This document shows, in pieces, positions 1 to 24,426 of a stretch of 64,000 bases of DNA. Numbering within the stretch: position 1 is the first letter of the stretch; every line of letters starts with the position of its first letter. Location: NCBI GenBank assembly GCA_949152475.1, contig OX424555.1, forward strand, positions 22,958,868 to 23,022,867, given 5' to 3'. The notes below the pieces were generated by a model. It was not told the origin of the DNA, searched no databases, and saw nothing but the letters and a program-made list of their open reading frames with translations. Made by a program: the position numbers and the translations under genes. The stretch comes from Terebella lapidaria (lineage: Eukaryota > Annelida > Polychaeta > Terebellida > Terebellidae).

Positions 1-258
1 TCAAATGGCAATAACTTTTTAACCAATAGAGATATTGGCATGCAGTAAACTGCATTTTACTCGGCAAAACCAGGTCTCTCATTTGAGTTCCCACCATATT
101 TCCATGTTCCTAGTACTTTAACTAGATGAAATCAGCTGGAAGCTGGTTCAATTGCCTAAAAGTTGAACATGTAGGCTAACCTAGCCCTGAAAACAAGGCA
201 AAAGCAGGGTGTATTTTAAGATTTTTTTTTTTTCGTTCACCCTGCTTGCCTTGAACTG
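1..258. other. non-coding flank of the retrotransposon
   Basis: No gene is visible. The stretch ends in a run of T (about 221-234) just before the open frame of the retrotransposon. It could be host DNA at the 5' truncation point of that element. Confidence 0.5.
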
Positions 259-2235
259 ATGCATTTGAGAATCCACGGAGAAAATGACGAAACACCCCCG
301 GTCACTTCAACTCGACAATTCATGCAGAAATACACATTTCACGCATACATCGCTTGCTTTTTTTATGCACGGGTCCTACTACTACATCACCGGCCAGTTT
401 ATGTTGAGAAATATCCAAGTTTATTCATGAATACGAAGATTTTATCCAGTTTTCTGCAAATCCTTGCTAACAACAAAGATCGTGCATCCGACACCTTTGT
501 CGCCACCATCGATGTCCAAAAGGCCTTTGACTCTGTGTGGCACGACTCAGTTCTCAGGAAGTTGTTCCTAGCGACCAACAGAGATGAAACCTGGTCCCTC
601 CTTGCACAGTTGATGCGAAACATACGGATCCAAGTACGGCTGGGAGAAGAACGTAGTCGCACAGTTACACTACACCAGGGCGTGGGACAAGGGCGTATAC
701 CATCTACCGAAGAGTACAAGTTACACCTCAATGCGGTCCTCCACATCCTCGAGTCAACTGGAGCTGGTTCCCACATCGGCCCTTTCGACTGTGGATCACC
801 GACCTGTGCCGACGACGTCATGCTTTTAGCTGACACGCACGACAGTCTGCAGACCCAGCTCACAGCTGTTCTTCTGTACTCCAAGATGGAGAGATACATC
901 ATCAACCCCTCCAAGACCACCATCTCCATCTACCCAGGTCGTAGAGGCAAACGTGACAACGCAGAAACATGGGAATTTGATCGGAAACAAGTTACTGCCA
1001 CAACTGAGTTTACACACCTCGGCCTCTCACGGGAAGCAGGGAAGCTCTCTCCAGACACAACCATCTCTGACCGGATAGGCCTGGCCCAGAGGACCCGCTA
1101 CGCCCTGATGGGTGTCGGCCTACACGGAGCGAACGGGATCTCCCCTGTGGTAGCGTGGACCATGTATAACACTTATGTCCTGCCTCGACTCCTGTACAAC
1201 CTGGAGACAGTTCCCATCACAGCCGGGCAGTTAACAGCTCTTGAACAGTTCCAGCGCTCCACCCTAAGAGCCATCCAGGGCCTACCCACAAGATGCTCCG
1301 TGGCAGCGACCCATCTCTTGCTGGGGGCCCTCCCAGTTGAGGCGGTTCTCGACACCCGTGTCCTATTGATGGTCGGCAGGATCGCTGCAGACCCTGACTC
1401 AACACTCCATGGTGTCGCCCTCAGACAGCTGGCGACGAAGGACTACAGCTCGTCCTCTTGGTTCATCTACGCCACGTCAACAGCGGCAAAGTACGACCTT
1501 CCTTTCCCATGTCAAGTCATCTGCGGCGACATCACTGTGTCAAGATGGCGCCGTCTAGTCAAGTCAACCATCAAGAGACACTGGGAGAACGCGCTCAGGA
1601 GAGACGCTGCCGACAAGTCGTCCCTGGAAGCTCTGAACCTGGATTGCTTGTCCATCACACAGCCCCACCCGGTCTGGGCACATGTGAGTCCTAACACCCG
1701 TGACGTCACCAGAGCGTGAGTTAAGGCCAGAATCCTCACGGGTACCTACACGCTGCAATCAAACAGGGCAAGATTCAACAAAAACCAAGTCGACCCGACG
1801 TGCGTTCTCTGTCACACAGAGCCAGAAGACACGACCCACTTCCTGCTCCGCTGCCCGGCCCTGGAGCCCCCCAGATCAAAATACCTCATTCCTTTGAAAT
1901 CCTCTGCTATCCAATCCTCCTGGCCAATCTTGACTCAGAGCCAAACAGCACTGACCTCATATCTCCTGGATACAAACCAAGCTGTTAGGGACGGACTAAT
2001 AACCAAAGACACTGTTACCAACTGGGAATTCCACACACGGATGCTCTGTTTCTACCTGCACACCACCAGACTGAGGATACTAGAAGCCATGACGTTCCTC
2101 AACGCCGAAAGGCTGCGCCTAACTGAGAGGCGGGAATCACACAAGACAAGACAAGACATCGACCCTCTCCCTAATCTTCGACCCCTGCAAACTGCTGGGC
2201 AAAACTTCAATAAACTAAAATGTGAAATGTGCTGA
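259..2235 (+). mobile_element. 5'-truncated non-LTR retrotransposon (reverse transcriptase part)
   Basis: One reading frame of 659 codons is interrupted only by TGA at 1717-1719 and otherwise runs to the TGA at 2233-2235. It encodes the C-terminal two thirds of a LINE-type reverse transcriptase. Motif A reads FVATIDVQKAFDSVWH, motif B contains QGRIPSTEEYKL, and the catalytic motif C reads CADDVMLLA, so the usual Tyr or Phe before ADD is Cys. After the stop the frame continues into a zinc knuckle spaced C-x2-C-x8-H-x4-C (CVLC, then H, then C near 1809-1857), as in the C-termini of I-, jockey- and R1-like elements. The endonuclease domain and the first RT motifs are missing, and the first 50 or so codons look like unrelated flank. 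The stop is probably a CGA-to-TGA transition. It is a dead copy by truncation, but not very old. The clade is not resolved. Confidence 0.88.
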
Positions 2236-2330
2236 AATGTGCATTAGAAGTACTTTCAATCTGGTTTTTGTCAGTGTTTGCAGGGGTCGATGATTAAGGA
2301 CGGGGTCGATGATTAGGTACTCCCGACGAT
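2236..2330 (+). repeat. 3' tail of the retrotransposon with a 19-bp tandem step
   Basis: The 14-mer GGGGTCGATGATTA occurs at 2283-2296 and again at 2302-2315. A short tandem at the 3' end of a LINE is common, and this is where I would place the end of the element. Confidence 0.4.
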
Positions 2331-5300
2331 ATAGGCTAGTAGTAGAGGAAATCTACTTTTTTAGCAGTGCTAAATCTAGAACTTGTTGACGCAAATCTTC
2401 ATGTGAGGTGATTTCAACGTAACACTTATCGGCTTACCAGTCAAATTTCCCAGCCTGATCCTCATACAGACATTCTGATTGTTGTACAACAGCAAAAATA
2501 ACACAAGAAATTACAATTTTAGCAAAATTCGTCGGCTCCATCATGCCGGGGCGTTTGTTCTAAACACAGACCACATTGTAATTTGCTTGCCGCACTAGTC
2601 CCCAGTAAACTGATCCGTGCCAGTGGTTCTCCAGCAGACAACATTCAATTCCAACTTTGCCGTCTTCAAACCGTGGTTCCTTACCCGGTATGTTCGGACT
2701 CTTTGAAAACAATTATCGTAGGCCTACGGTCGTTATCAGGTTATTGAATTCCGACAAAGCCTCCATACCGGGGCCGCTCAGTCTTCGTTAGGCTACAGGC
2801 CGCAATTTTCGCTAAACCTACTAGTATGTTGACCATTCGTTGACATTCCTTTTTAGCTGGCATTAACTTGAAAACTTCGTTAAAAGTTTGTTCGTTATTT
2901 ATGTCGTTATTTAGACAAGTTTTAGCACTCGTTAGTTCTTCATTATCATATTCGACAGGATAGTTGACAGGATTGAAAGTACAGGATTTAAAAGTACAAC
3001 ATATTTGACAGGATTAAAACGAAATTTCAAGTGAAAGCAAAAAAAAAAAAAAAAACACTCGAATCAGCGACACCTGTTAGTTAGGGTTTGATCCTGGATG
3101 TGGATGTGCCTACATTGCTGTCAGACACACGACCGAGGGCAGTCTCTAGACAAACAATATCGAAGACGATGTTGTTTGTCTAGGCAATCTTATGCAATGC
3201 CTGACCGAAAGTATTGCATGAGACTGTCCGGAGGACCGATGTCGTATAAAATATGTATAAACAATATTTGTTAGGATTGGTCAACAGGGTAAACCCTATG
3301 TCAAGATCTCTCCGGTGAGAGGGACAGCATGCAAAAGCTTTTGTGCAGCAAACATATTTACATCATCAAACAAAATAATATCATTTATAATGAAAATTAT
3401 ATGCAACATTTTGTTCAAACGGGTTATATTTAGAGAGTCATATAGAAATGAACCTCAAAGTTAATGAAAGATATCTTAGGAGGTTTAGAATAGTAAATTA
3501 TATTCCAAAATATTAATTTGGTGTATCATATTTTTAATACCAATTTAAATATTAAATGCTAAAATTGTATGTACAAAACTGCTTCAATGGAAAATGAACC
3601 AACATGGTATTACATATAATATAATAATTTTTTCTGAACAGACATGCAAGTTGCCATCTCCAAATAATAATAAATCAGTATTCACTATTCAAAGTGAAAT
3701 TCAGTTAATTTGTCACACAATCACTGCCTACGGAAATTAAATAAAAGACAATCTGGTAAAAAAAAATTACATATTCAAGCACCCATCCACATCGGCAGCA
3801 AGGACTATCGATTACATGCAAATTATGAATTCCTTAAAATGAATATTTGCCACATAATATGGGCATAAAAACACAATCGATCACCCACACAAACAAGCTG
3901 CCATTGCCTTCTGTCCTCTCCTAGGTATGAATTCCACCTAAATACCCACTGATGCCTCTACTCTGAAAAGTTGGTAAAGAAAACCACTATGATCACCCTA
4001 TTCTCAAATACATTTTGACACTATTTTTTCGGGGTCGGGGTGCATGGGGACTGTGGAGGCCTGGATCCGCCTATGTGATTAGGCCTATTGTGTGCAATTT
4101 TTTTAGCGCGTGGTGCCCGGCTGATAACTAACGCGAGCATGGTTGTGTAAATATACAATATTATACCTCCCCATTTGTGTACATATGAAAAAAAAATTAT
4201 CTTGTGTTAATGGGTTAAAAATTATCTTTCTTAAAATATCGATATGAGCAAATAAATTGACAACAATTCGCTTGGTTACACAGGTAAGATACTTACCACA
4301 CGGAACCTTTATACATGTTTGTTGGTCTCTAGGCCCCACAATCGTATTTACGCCAATGGATTCGCCAACTTTATATCAATTCAATCTGGTTTGGTTCAAA
4401 ATGGTGTTCTTATTTGCTGTTGTATATTTTTCTCGATAATGTCTAATATTGGCGAGAAAAAAAAACAATGTCTGAACAGTAATATTTTATTTTGAAACAA
4501 AACTGAACTAAAACAAAAACAAACAAAAATTTAATTAAAAATAAAAATCGCAGACAAAATTGCTTGAACATATCACATTGACTAAATAAAATATGGGTGT
4601 ACTAGAAACATCTAAATAAGGTCAAAATATAACATCCACTCACTAACATACACGCCAAACTCTATTTTTCTGACTTTTTGTAAATTTTTTCGTATACAGA
4701 TCGAGTAAGCCCAATAGACATTCTACACGGGTGGGAGAGAAATGGCTCTATAGATGGAGCCATATAGATGTCATTAGGTTATGTTTTATCAGAAAAACTG
4801 ATATCCCAATCCATTTCACTGTTTCAGTCCATTTAATACATAGGACACACGGGCTGGAATTTGCCAATCTGCCAAATTCTTACCATTAAAATTGATGAAA
4901 ACTCATTGAGTTTTCATGCTAAAGCCTTGAAAATTTCAGGAGTATAGAATATGGGTGTAATTAGCATCATGGCCCAATCGTTGGTATAATTCCATGACAG
5001 TTTGGATTATTTAGTGAACAGTTACCTAGTTCAACAAACCATGACACTTTTTGCGCTCCCAAGCCACGCAGAGTCAAAATTGTGTGATTGAATAAGGCTA
5101 CATAGTATTGATTAAATTGGCCATTCAACTCAATGTAACTTTATAAAAAAAAATCCCAGCCTAACCACTATGCTAGTTTTATCAATTGACGTATTGGACA
5201 TCGCGTGATAAGCATGAATATATTTGACGACACATGGGATTTTTTGCTACTCTGCCTTGAATGGACCCGGGGTGATAATACCCGAAATTGCGGGTGTTGA

Positions 5301-5770
5301 TGACCATGCAAAACCCCTTTGCTTCCCCCAGCTCCTGTGAAGAGCGAACAAGATACTGCCTCGAACGGATCATTATTTCCCAGCAGTGTGTTCTTTCAGA
5401 TGAATATACACACATCCAAAAATCTGACATAAAAAAATATATGAGGTGATGTTTCAAAACAATTTCCCTTTAAATTGTCAAGTCAGGTGAAAGCTCGCTG
5501 ACTGGCTGAACGAATTAGTACAGTGTGTCATTTAGACGACATCGGGACCTGCTGGAATATTTATAGTCGGTTTTGAGTATTTTTAGAGTTATCTACTCTC
5601 AAATTTCCGCGATAGCTTCGATTATTTATTCACTTTGGCCAGTAATATTAGGATTAACGGTGAATAAATGCACTTCGACATATATATTGTTCAAATATAA
5701 AACACTACAGTAGATCTATATAATCCAACTCAAATCTATATGGTCTGTTAGATTTGAGAGTTAAATCTGA
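2331..5770. other. intergenic DNA without a recognisable gene
   Basis: AT-rich sequence with poly-A runs (3040-3056) and no coding frame that looks like protein. The 91-codon frame at 5182-5457 on the - strand has no recognisable similarity. The structured segment at 3137-3229 is listed separately. Confidence 0.5.
3137..3229. other. segment able to fold as a three-way junction
   Basis: Three nested or adjacent inverted repeats close on each other. The outer stem is GGGCAGTCT (3137-3145) with AGACTGTCC (3221-3229). Inside it is a 17-bp hairpin with one mismatch, from CTAGACAAACAA (3146) to TTGTTTGTCTAG (ends 3183) with a 4-nt loop, and a 7-bp hairpin ATGCAAT/ATTGCAT (3192-3198 and 3213-3219). 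I found no match to a known RNA class: there is no hammerhead core and no tRNA boxes. It may be a foldback remnant. Confidence 0.4.
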
Positions 5771-6375
5771 CAATTTTCAAGATGGCGGTTTTCATAAGCT
5801 CGTGCTTCTAAAAATAATAAATATGTCCAAATTCTAACGAAGCACGTCCCACCAACATGTTATTTATACATGTAAGTGTAATTTAGGATTAGGGGAAAAA
5901 AAGATTCATCTGAACTGCTTGTTTTTTGACTGAGACAGTAAATCACTCACTGACCGTGTCACACAGTCGCAGACACACACAGTGACACACACACACACTC
6001 GCTGTGAGTGTGAGTAGTGAGTGACACTGACTCACCGTCTCACGCCACATGGTATGACATTGGCTGAGTTCGATCACCAACCCGGGTCACCATAGTTCGA
6101 CCAAAGTAGACCGAGCTCACTCTATTTAAAATAGTCAGCCCCGAGTGGCATCACTCTGGAGTCTGGACTGGTGCCTGTGGTCGAAAGATGGTACTGTTCC
6201 TCTGGTTTCAAGATGGCGTATGAACGCGAAGCCATTTCAAAAGAGGAATTACGTCATTGATGATTGAAACTCTGAAATTGTTTAAAAAAAAACAATATAC
6301 AAATCAGAGTGGCATATGCGTCAGGGTGGTTGTTAGTTGGTAAATCTGTCGCCCCAGCGGCATTCGATCATTCTG
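5771..6375 (+). promoter_or_regulatory. putative WDR33 promoter and non-coding first exon
   Basis: Two YY1-type words, AAGATGGCGG (5779-5788) and AAGATGGCG (6210-6218), lie upstream of WDR33 on its strand; such sites often sit at housekeeping transcription starts. A good splice donor, TTCTG|gtaag at 6375/6376, could join a non-coding first exon to the acceptor ending at 7310. There is also a CA/GT-rich stretch at 5941-6040. No TATA box is evident. The exact start is not determined by the sequence. Confidence 0.35.
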
Positions 6376-7310
6376 GTAAGCCAGACATGTGCAGTTCTAT
6401 TTCCTGTACCAATATCTGGTCGTTAATCGAACTCGCCCATTGATCTGCAGTTGCTCACCAGAGTCACCAAGGCCACGGATAATGGCCACAACCGGGCAGT
6501 GGGCTGAGTCGCTAGCGGAATGAGCTAACCCTGCTCCATGACTGAACCTGTATTTTCGATCAATATTTTAACTCTACATAGGTATTCTTTGCTTTTGCCT
6601 TGGGAGATTGGAATACGTTCAAAAAGTTAGGAATAAGTCACAACAAAGTTGGGAATACTCCACAAATTGCAATCAACACACAACCATTGCCCAGTGGTGA
6701 CCATATAAGCCATCCTAAATTTGCCACATAACAAAATTCCCCAACTCTATATTTTGAGAGCTCAGAAGCTTGTTTTATTGAAAACAAACTGCTGGTACAA
6801 AGATTGGATTGATTGCTGATAGAACTGGTTGGTTTCGTTTGCTTTACAAGGTCAGAAAACACTGTTGACAAATTTTGGAGTCAGCAAATTCAGGATGAAT
6901 GACACTTACCTTGTGACACTCAGAAACTGGCTCTAATGAATATTGCAGGACCATGGTGACAGTGTGCCCAGCCTTGTTCAAGTTGTGGACCCGACCTTGA
7001 GCGTATTGATGTAGTATTGGGCTCAAGGTTGAGTTAAAAATAATTGTGTCATTCACATGTACCGTTAGTTGTATTCATATAATTGAAAAGAGCAACATGA
7101 TCATTGGAAAAATTGAGTGCATTAACATATTCAAGTAATTGCGTGTTTTGTGGTATTATAAATGAGATTGTCACAAGGGTTCAAATTTCGGGAAGTTAGG
7201 TCAATACTAGCAAAATATTCGTGGGGCATAATCACAAAATTTCACCCCTTACGAAATAACCCATTTTTACGTTGGGTTTTCATTAAAAATATATTTTTAT
7301 TTTTGTCCAG
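6376..7310. other. probable first intron of WDR33
   Basis: Non-coding on the + strand, ending in the acceptor attttttgtccag-like tract at 7298-7310. One weak - strand exon candidate at 6910-6954 is listed separately. Confidence 0.4.
6910..6954 (-). CDS. weak candidate first coding exon of a divergent gene
   Basis: On the - strand an ATG in a strong context (CACCATGG) opens 15 codons, MVLQYSLEPVSECHK, that end exactly at a consensus donor (AAG|gtaagt at 6910/6909). I found no partner exon further left. It may equally be chance. Confidence 0.15.
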
Positions 7311-7351
7311 ATGCATAAAGTGTGGAATCAGAGTTGTAACTGCCTGATGTC
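7311..7351 (+). promoter_or_regulatory. WDR33: WDR33 5' UTR segment with an overlapping upstream ORF
   Basis: The exon that carries the WDR33 start codon begins at 7311, after a clear acceptor. Its first three bases are ATG, opening a 14-codon upstream frame whose TGA (7353-7355) overlaps the tandem WDR33 start codons ATGATG at 7352-7357. Ribosomes using it would stop at the main start, so it could restrain translation or permit reinitiation. Confidence 0.45.
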
Positions 7352-20237
<12,886 letters not shown>

Positions 20238-20815
20238 TGTTTTTGTGTACTGCTTGTTGTATGACTGTCTGTATGGAAAAGTGTGGTGTCAGTAGTATGG
20301 ACGCAGTTCATTGATAGACCTATCAACATGTGAATTATATGAAAATTGTTGTGTGAATACTGGTAAATTGTATTGTGTAGCGCAGTTGCATTTCTCATCT
20401 GACATTACCCGGGGAATTCATCCATTCTCACGTCTCATGGACAACTTTTTATGTTGGGGTGATGTTCATCGTGTCAAAAACGACACACAAATTTAAGCAG
20501 AGGGATTCATGGGTGAGTAAAGAATCCGGTGAAAATAATGTTGCCACTACCGAGATGAATGTATAAAAACAATTAGGAAGTCTTCATCTCAATTTTTTCC
20601 CCGGAATACTAGTAGACAGTTGTTTCTCATGTCCATTTCATAGTCAGATGTTATTTCATCATCACAACTTTTTTGAAATGCAGGTCAAATATGTAGAGGA
20701 CAGAACATAATATAAAGGATTATGTTCAGTGGTCAGTGTCTTTGTACTAATATCACTTGGAATCAGAACACTTTATAATGTATATTGTACAATAAAATTA
20801 ATATATTGAAAAGGT
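20238..20815 (+). terminator. WDR33: WDR33 3' UTR and poly(A) signal
   Basis: AATAAA at 20791-20796 is followed by a TG-rich stretch (tatgttgtgtagttgtgtgc, about 20819-20838), which fits a strong cleavage site near 20810. The UTR of about 570 bases has no repeats. Confidence 0.75.
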
Positions 20816-21097
20816 TTATATGTTGTGTAGTTGTGTGCATAGTGGACTTTGTCTTTGGATATTTATTTGTATGCACCCGAACAAATTTGGCGACACTATT
20901 TACAGGTTGCTGATCTCAAGCTTCTGAAATTTGTTGTCAGAATGTATATAAATAACAGCCGACACTCATGCCACTGTCATAAGCTTCTTTCAGACACATA
21001 GTCTGCAAGGATTCATTCAGCTTTTGTTGTTTTTGGAAAAGTATTTGGCAAGAGAAAATCAACAGGTTACTTATTCAGATTCCTGCATACAATAAAA
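20816..21097. other. short intergenic stretch
   Basis: Unique sequence between the WDR33 poly(A) site and the next transposon. Nothing recognised. Confidence 0.4.
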
Positions 21098-23883
21098 CTA
21101 GACGTCAAGGCCTGAAGATGCCTTGGGGCATTTCGTGTGAGTTCTATTCCTACCTAACATATACCTAAGAGACCGCGTCTAGAACCATGATGACTCTGAA
21201 ACTGTCCGTGGTCAAAGTCTGAGTGACATACCCCGCCCTTAGGCATCTTTGCGTTTCGCTCTATGACGGACCGTTTCTGAGATACGGCAAACAGGAAGTG
21301 CTGAGTCGGCGAAAAAAAAAATCGACACCAGAAGACGTCTCGACCCAAGATACCCCCTAGACTAGTTTGTCTAGTACCAGAAGGCTGGAATTGAGCTCCG
21401 TTAAGCTCTATGACTCACCGTTTCCGAGATACGGCCAAACAGGAAGTGCCGAGTCGGAGAAAAAAAATTCGACACCAGGGGTCGTCTTGACCCAAAATAC
21501 CCCCTAGACTAGTTTGTCTAGTACTAGAAGGCCGGAATTGAGCTCCGTTTCGCTCTACGACACACCGTTTCCGAGATACGGCCAAGTCGCGAAAAAAAAT
21601 TCGACACCAGGGGTTGTTTTGACCCAGGATACCCACTAGACTAGTTTGTCTAGTGCCAGAAGGCCGGAATTGAGCTCAGTTTCCCTGTATGATGCACCGT
21701 TTCCGAGATACGGCCAAACAGGAAGTGCCGAGTCGGCGAAAATAAATTCGACACCAAGGGTCGTCTCGACCCAAAATACCCACTAGACTAGTTTGTCTAG
21801 TGCCAGGAGGCCGGAATTGAGCTCCGTTTCGCTCTACGACGCACCGTTTCCGAGATACGGCCAAACAGGAAGTGCCGAGTCGGCGAAAAAAAATTTCAAC
21901 ACCAGGGGTCGTCTCGACCCAAGATACCCACTAGACTAGTTTGTCTAGTACCAGGAGGCCGGAATTGAGCTCCGTTTCGCTCTACGACGCACCGTTTCCG
22001 AGATACAGCCAAACAGGAAATGCCGAGACGGCGAAAAAAAATTCCGACACCAGGGGTTGTCTCGACCCAAGATACCCACTAGGCTAGTTTGTCCAGTGCC
22101 AGGGGGCCGGAATTGAGCTCCGTTTCGCTCTACGACGCACCGTTTCCGAGATACGGGCAAACAGGAAGTGCCGAGTCGGCGAAAAAAATTTGGACACCAG
22201 GGGTCGTCTCGACCCAAGATACCCACTAGACTAGTTTGTCTAGTGCCAGGAGGCCGGAATTGAGCTCCGTTTCGCTCTACGACGCACCGTTTCCGAGATA
22301 CGGCCAAACAGGAAGTGCCGAGACGGCGAAAAAAAATTCCGACACCAGGGGTCGTCTCGACCCAAGATACCCACTAGACTATTTGTCTAGTGCCAGGAGG
22401 CCGGAATTGAGCTCCGTTTCGCTCTACGACGCACCGTTTCCGAGATACGGCCAAACAGGAAGTGCCGAGTCGGCGAAAAAAATTTCGACACCAGGGGTCG
22501 TCTCGACCCAAGATACCCACTAGACTAGTTTGTCTAGGGCCAGGAGGCCGGAATTGAGCTCCCTTTCGCTCTACGACGCACCGTTTCCGAGATACGGCCA
22601 AACAGGAAGTGCCGAGTCGGCGAAAAAAATTTCGACACCAGGGGTCGTCTCGACCCAAGATACCCACCAGACTAGTTTGTCTAGGGCCAGGAGGCCGGAA
22701 TTGAGCTCCGTTTCGCTCTACGACGCACCGTTTCCGAGATACGGCCAAACAGGAAGTGCCAAGACGGCGAAAAAAATTTCCGACACCAGGGGTCGTCTCG
22801 ACCCAAGATACCCACCAGACTAGTTTGTCTAGTGCCAGGAGGCCGGAATTGAGCTCCATTTCGCTCTACGACGCACCATGTCCGAGATACGGCCAAACAG
22901 GAAGTGCCGAGTCGGCGAAAAAAAATTTCGACAACAGGGGTCGTCTCGACCCAAGATACCCACCAGACTAGTTTGTCTAGTGCCAGGAGGCCGGAATTGA
23001 GCTCCGTTTCGCTCTACGACGCACCGTTTCCGAGATACGGCCAAACAGGAAGTGCCGAGTCGGCGAAAATAAATTCGACACCAGGGGTCGTCTCGACCCA
23101 AGATACCCACTAGACTAGTTTGACTAGTGCCAGGGGGCCGGAATTGAGCTCCGTTTCGCTCTACGACGCACCGTTTCCGAGATACGGCCAAACAGGATGT
23201 GCCGAGTCGGCGAAAAAAAAATTCGACACCAGGGGTCGTCTCGACCCAAGATACCCACTAGACTAGTTTGTCTTGTGCCAGGAGGCCGAAATTGAGCTCC
23301 GTTTCGCTCTACGACGCACCGTTTCCGAGATACGGCCAAACAGGAAGTGCCGAGACGGCGAAAAAAAATTCAACACCAGGGCTCGTTTTGACCCAAGATA
23401 CCCCCTAGACTGGTTTGTCTGGTGCCAGGAGGCTGAAATTGAGCTCCGTTTCGCTCTACGACGCACCGTTTCCGAGATATGCATGAAAGCCTCAAGGATG
23501 AATCAGCAAAAATTCTTCCGAGCTCTAGGTCAAAGGTCGTTCGACGGATTGATCCCAAAATCAATAGGGTTCTTCCATGGTGGTATATGAACTCCCATGC
23601 AAAGAATACTTGCCATTGCCTGAATACTTTTTGAGTTATCGCTCGGAAACCAAGTCTCAAAATCAACCTTGATTTCATCCTCACGGACCCCGGAACCGCC
23701 TCCAAAACAATAGGGTTCTTCTAGGTAATATTTCTGACCAGTGGTGTAAATTTGGACAAGATCCGTTCAGGCGTTCTCGAGTTATTGATCGGAAACCAAA
23801 ACGGCGGAAAGTAAAAAAAAAAGAAAAAAAAAAAAAAAAAACCAGACAAAACCATAAGGGCATTTCGGGCCGAAATGCCCTAA
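21098..23883 (-). mobile_element. Helitron-like element, family S, with a 147-bp satellite core
   Basis: Read on the - strand, the 5' end carries a perfect hairpin with 11-bp arms GGGCATTTCGG/CCGAAATGCCC (23858-23880). The 3' end carries the inverted subterminal repeat (GGGCATTTCG on + at 21126-21135), the hairpin CAAGGC/GCCTTG (21106-21125) and terminal CTAG (21098-21101) followed by TTTT. Between them are sixteen 147/148-bp units and a more diverged part (23480-23800) with a 146-bp step, plus a poly-A tract at 23815-23840. There is no protein gene. It is inverted relative to the related array in WDR33 intron 6. Confidence 0.8.
21160..23480 (-). repeat. sixteen-copy tandem array, 147-148 bp monomer
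   Basis: The word gtttccgag or a variant recurs at 21273, 21420, 21567, 21699, 21846, 21994, 22142, 22289, 22436, 22583, 22730, 22878, 23026, 23173, 23321 and 23468. All steps are 147 or 148 except one of 132. Units are highly similar, so the array was recently amplified or homogenised. Because 147 is a multiple of three, long open frames appear on both strands; these are not genes. Confidence 0.95.
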
Positions 23884-24157
23884 TTAGTTAATATGGTTCA
23901 TTGCTGAAATTTTTATCACCGATATTGAGGACACTGGCCGGGAATATAATTGACCTATCGCCGAACCAATTTGTCTTCTTACGCCATTTATGACGCTGCA
24001 AAACGTTATTATTGGCCAAAGATAAGTTTGCCGACGTAATTTGTGAAACTCGGACAACTTTTGGGGGCTCGGGCGATAGGTCAATTTTGGTAATAAGTGG
24101 GAAGGGCATCGGAAGGATACACCCATGCAGCTGTCGCTGACCACAGAATGTCTTGTT
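23884..24157 (+). mobile_element. fragment of a further Helitron-like element
   Basis: The end reads GGATACACCCATGCAGCTG, then GACCACAGAATGTCTTG|TTTTTG, which parallels the family X 3' end (GGATACACCCAAGCGG, then GACCGGAAGCGTCTAG|TTTTT). An inverted pair ATTGACCTATCGCC (about 23949) and GGCGATAGGTCAAT (about 24075) lies inside. CTAG has become CTTG, so the end looks decayed or belongs to a sister family. Confidence 0.45.
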
Positions 24158-24177
24158 TTTGTATGGAATTCAGTATC

Positions 24178-24328
24178 TTAAAACTGAATTGACTATTAAT
24201 TAGTGTAATTTATGGCAGTGACGAAGAAGATTAATGTTCGTAAGAAAAGGACTTAAAACTGAAGTAAATATTAATTAGTGTAATTCAGGGCAGTGATGAA
24301 GAAGATTAATGTCCGTAAGAAAAGGACC
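24178..24328. repeat. 75-bp tandem duplication
   Basis: Two units starting TTAAAACTGAA at 24178 and 24253 share ATTAATTAGTGTAATT and GAAGAAGATTAATGT with few differences. Confidence 0.85.
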
Positions 24329-24426
24329 GGTAATACCGATAAAATCACTGCTGATGGTGGCATGGTTCTGGTTAGCACGGATTTATTTAGAGCATTAGAC
24401 AAGTGAACAAGGCATTGTTTCCCAAC

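Noticed and set aside
5182..5457. 91-codon - strand frame (starts MKHHLIYFFMSD)
   Set aside because: No recognisable motif, no partner exon and no clear promoter. Length is compatible with chance.
21273..23468. Possible CRISPR array
   Set aside because: The periodic units are contiguous 147-bp satellite monomers with no unique spacers, in an animal genome.
21945..23590. Long open frames in the 147-bp array, on both strands, encoding a 49-residue repeat (for example ..AVSRKRCVVERNGAQF..)
   Set aside because: They exist only because 147 is a multiple of three. Both strands are open, frames break at 148-bp units, and there is no start, splice or codon signal.
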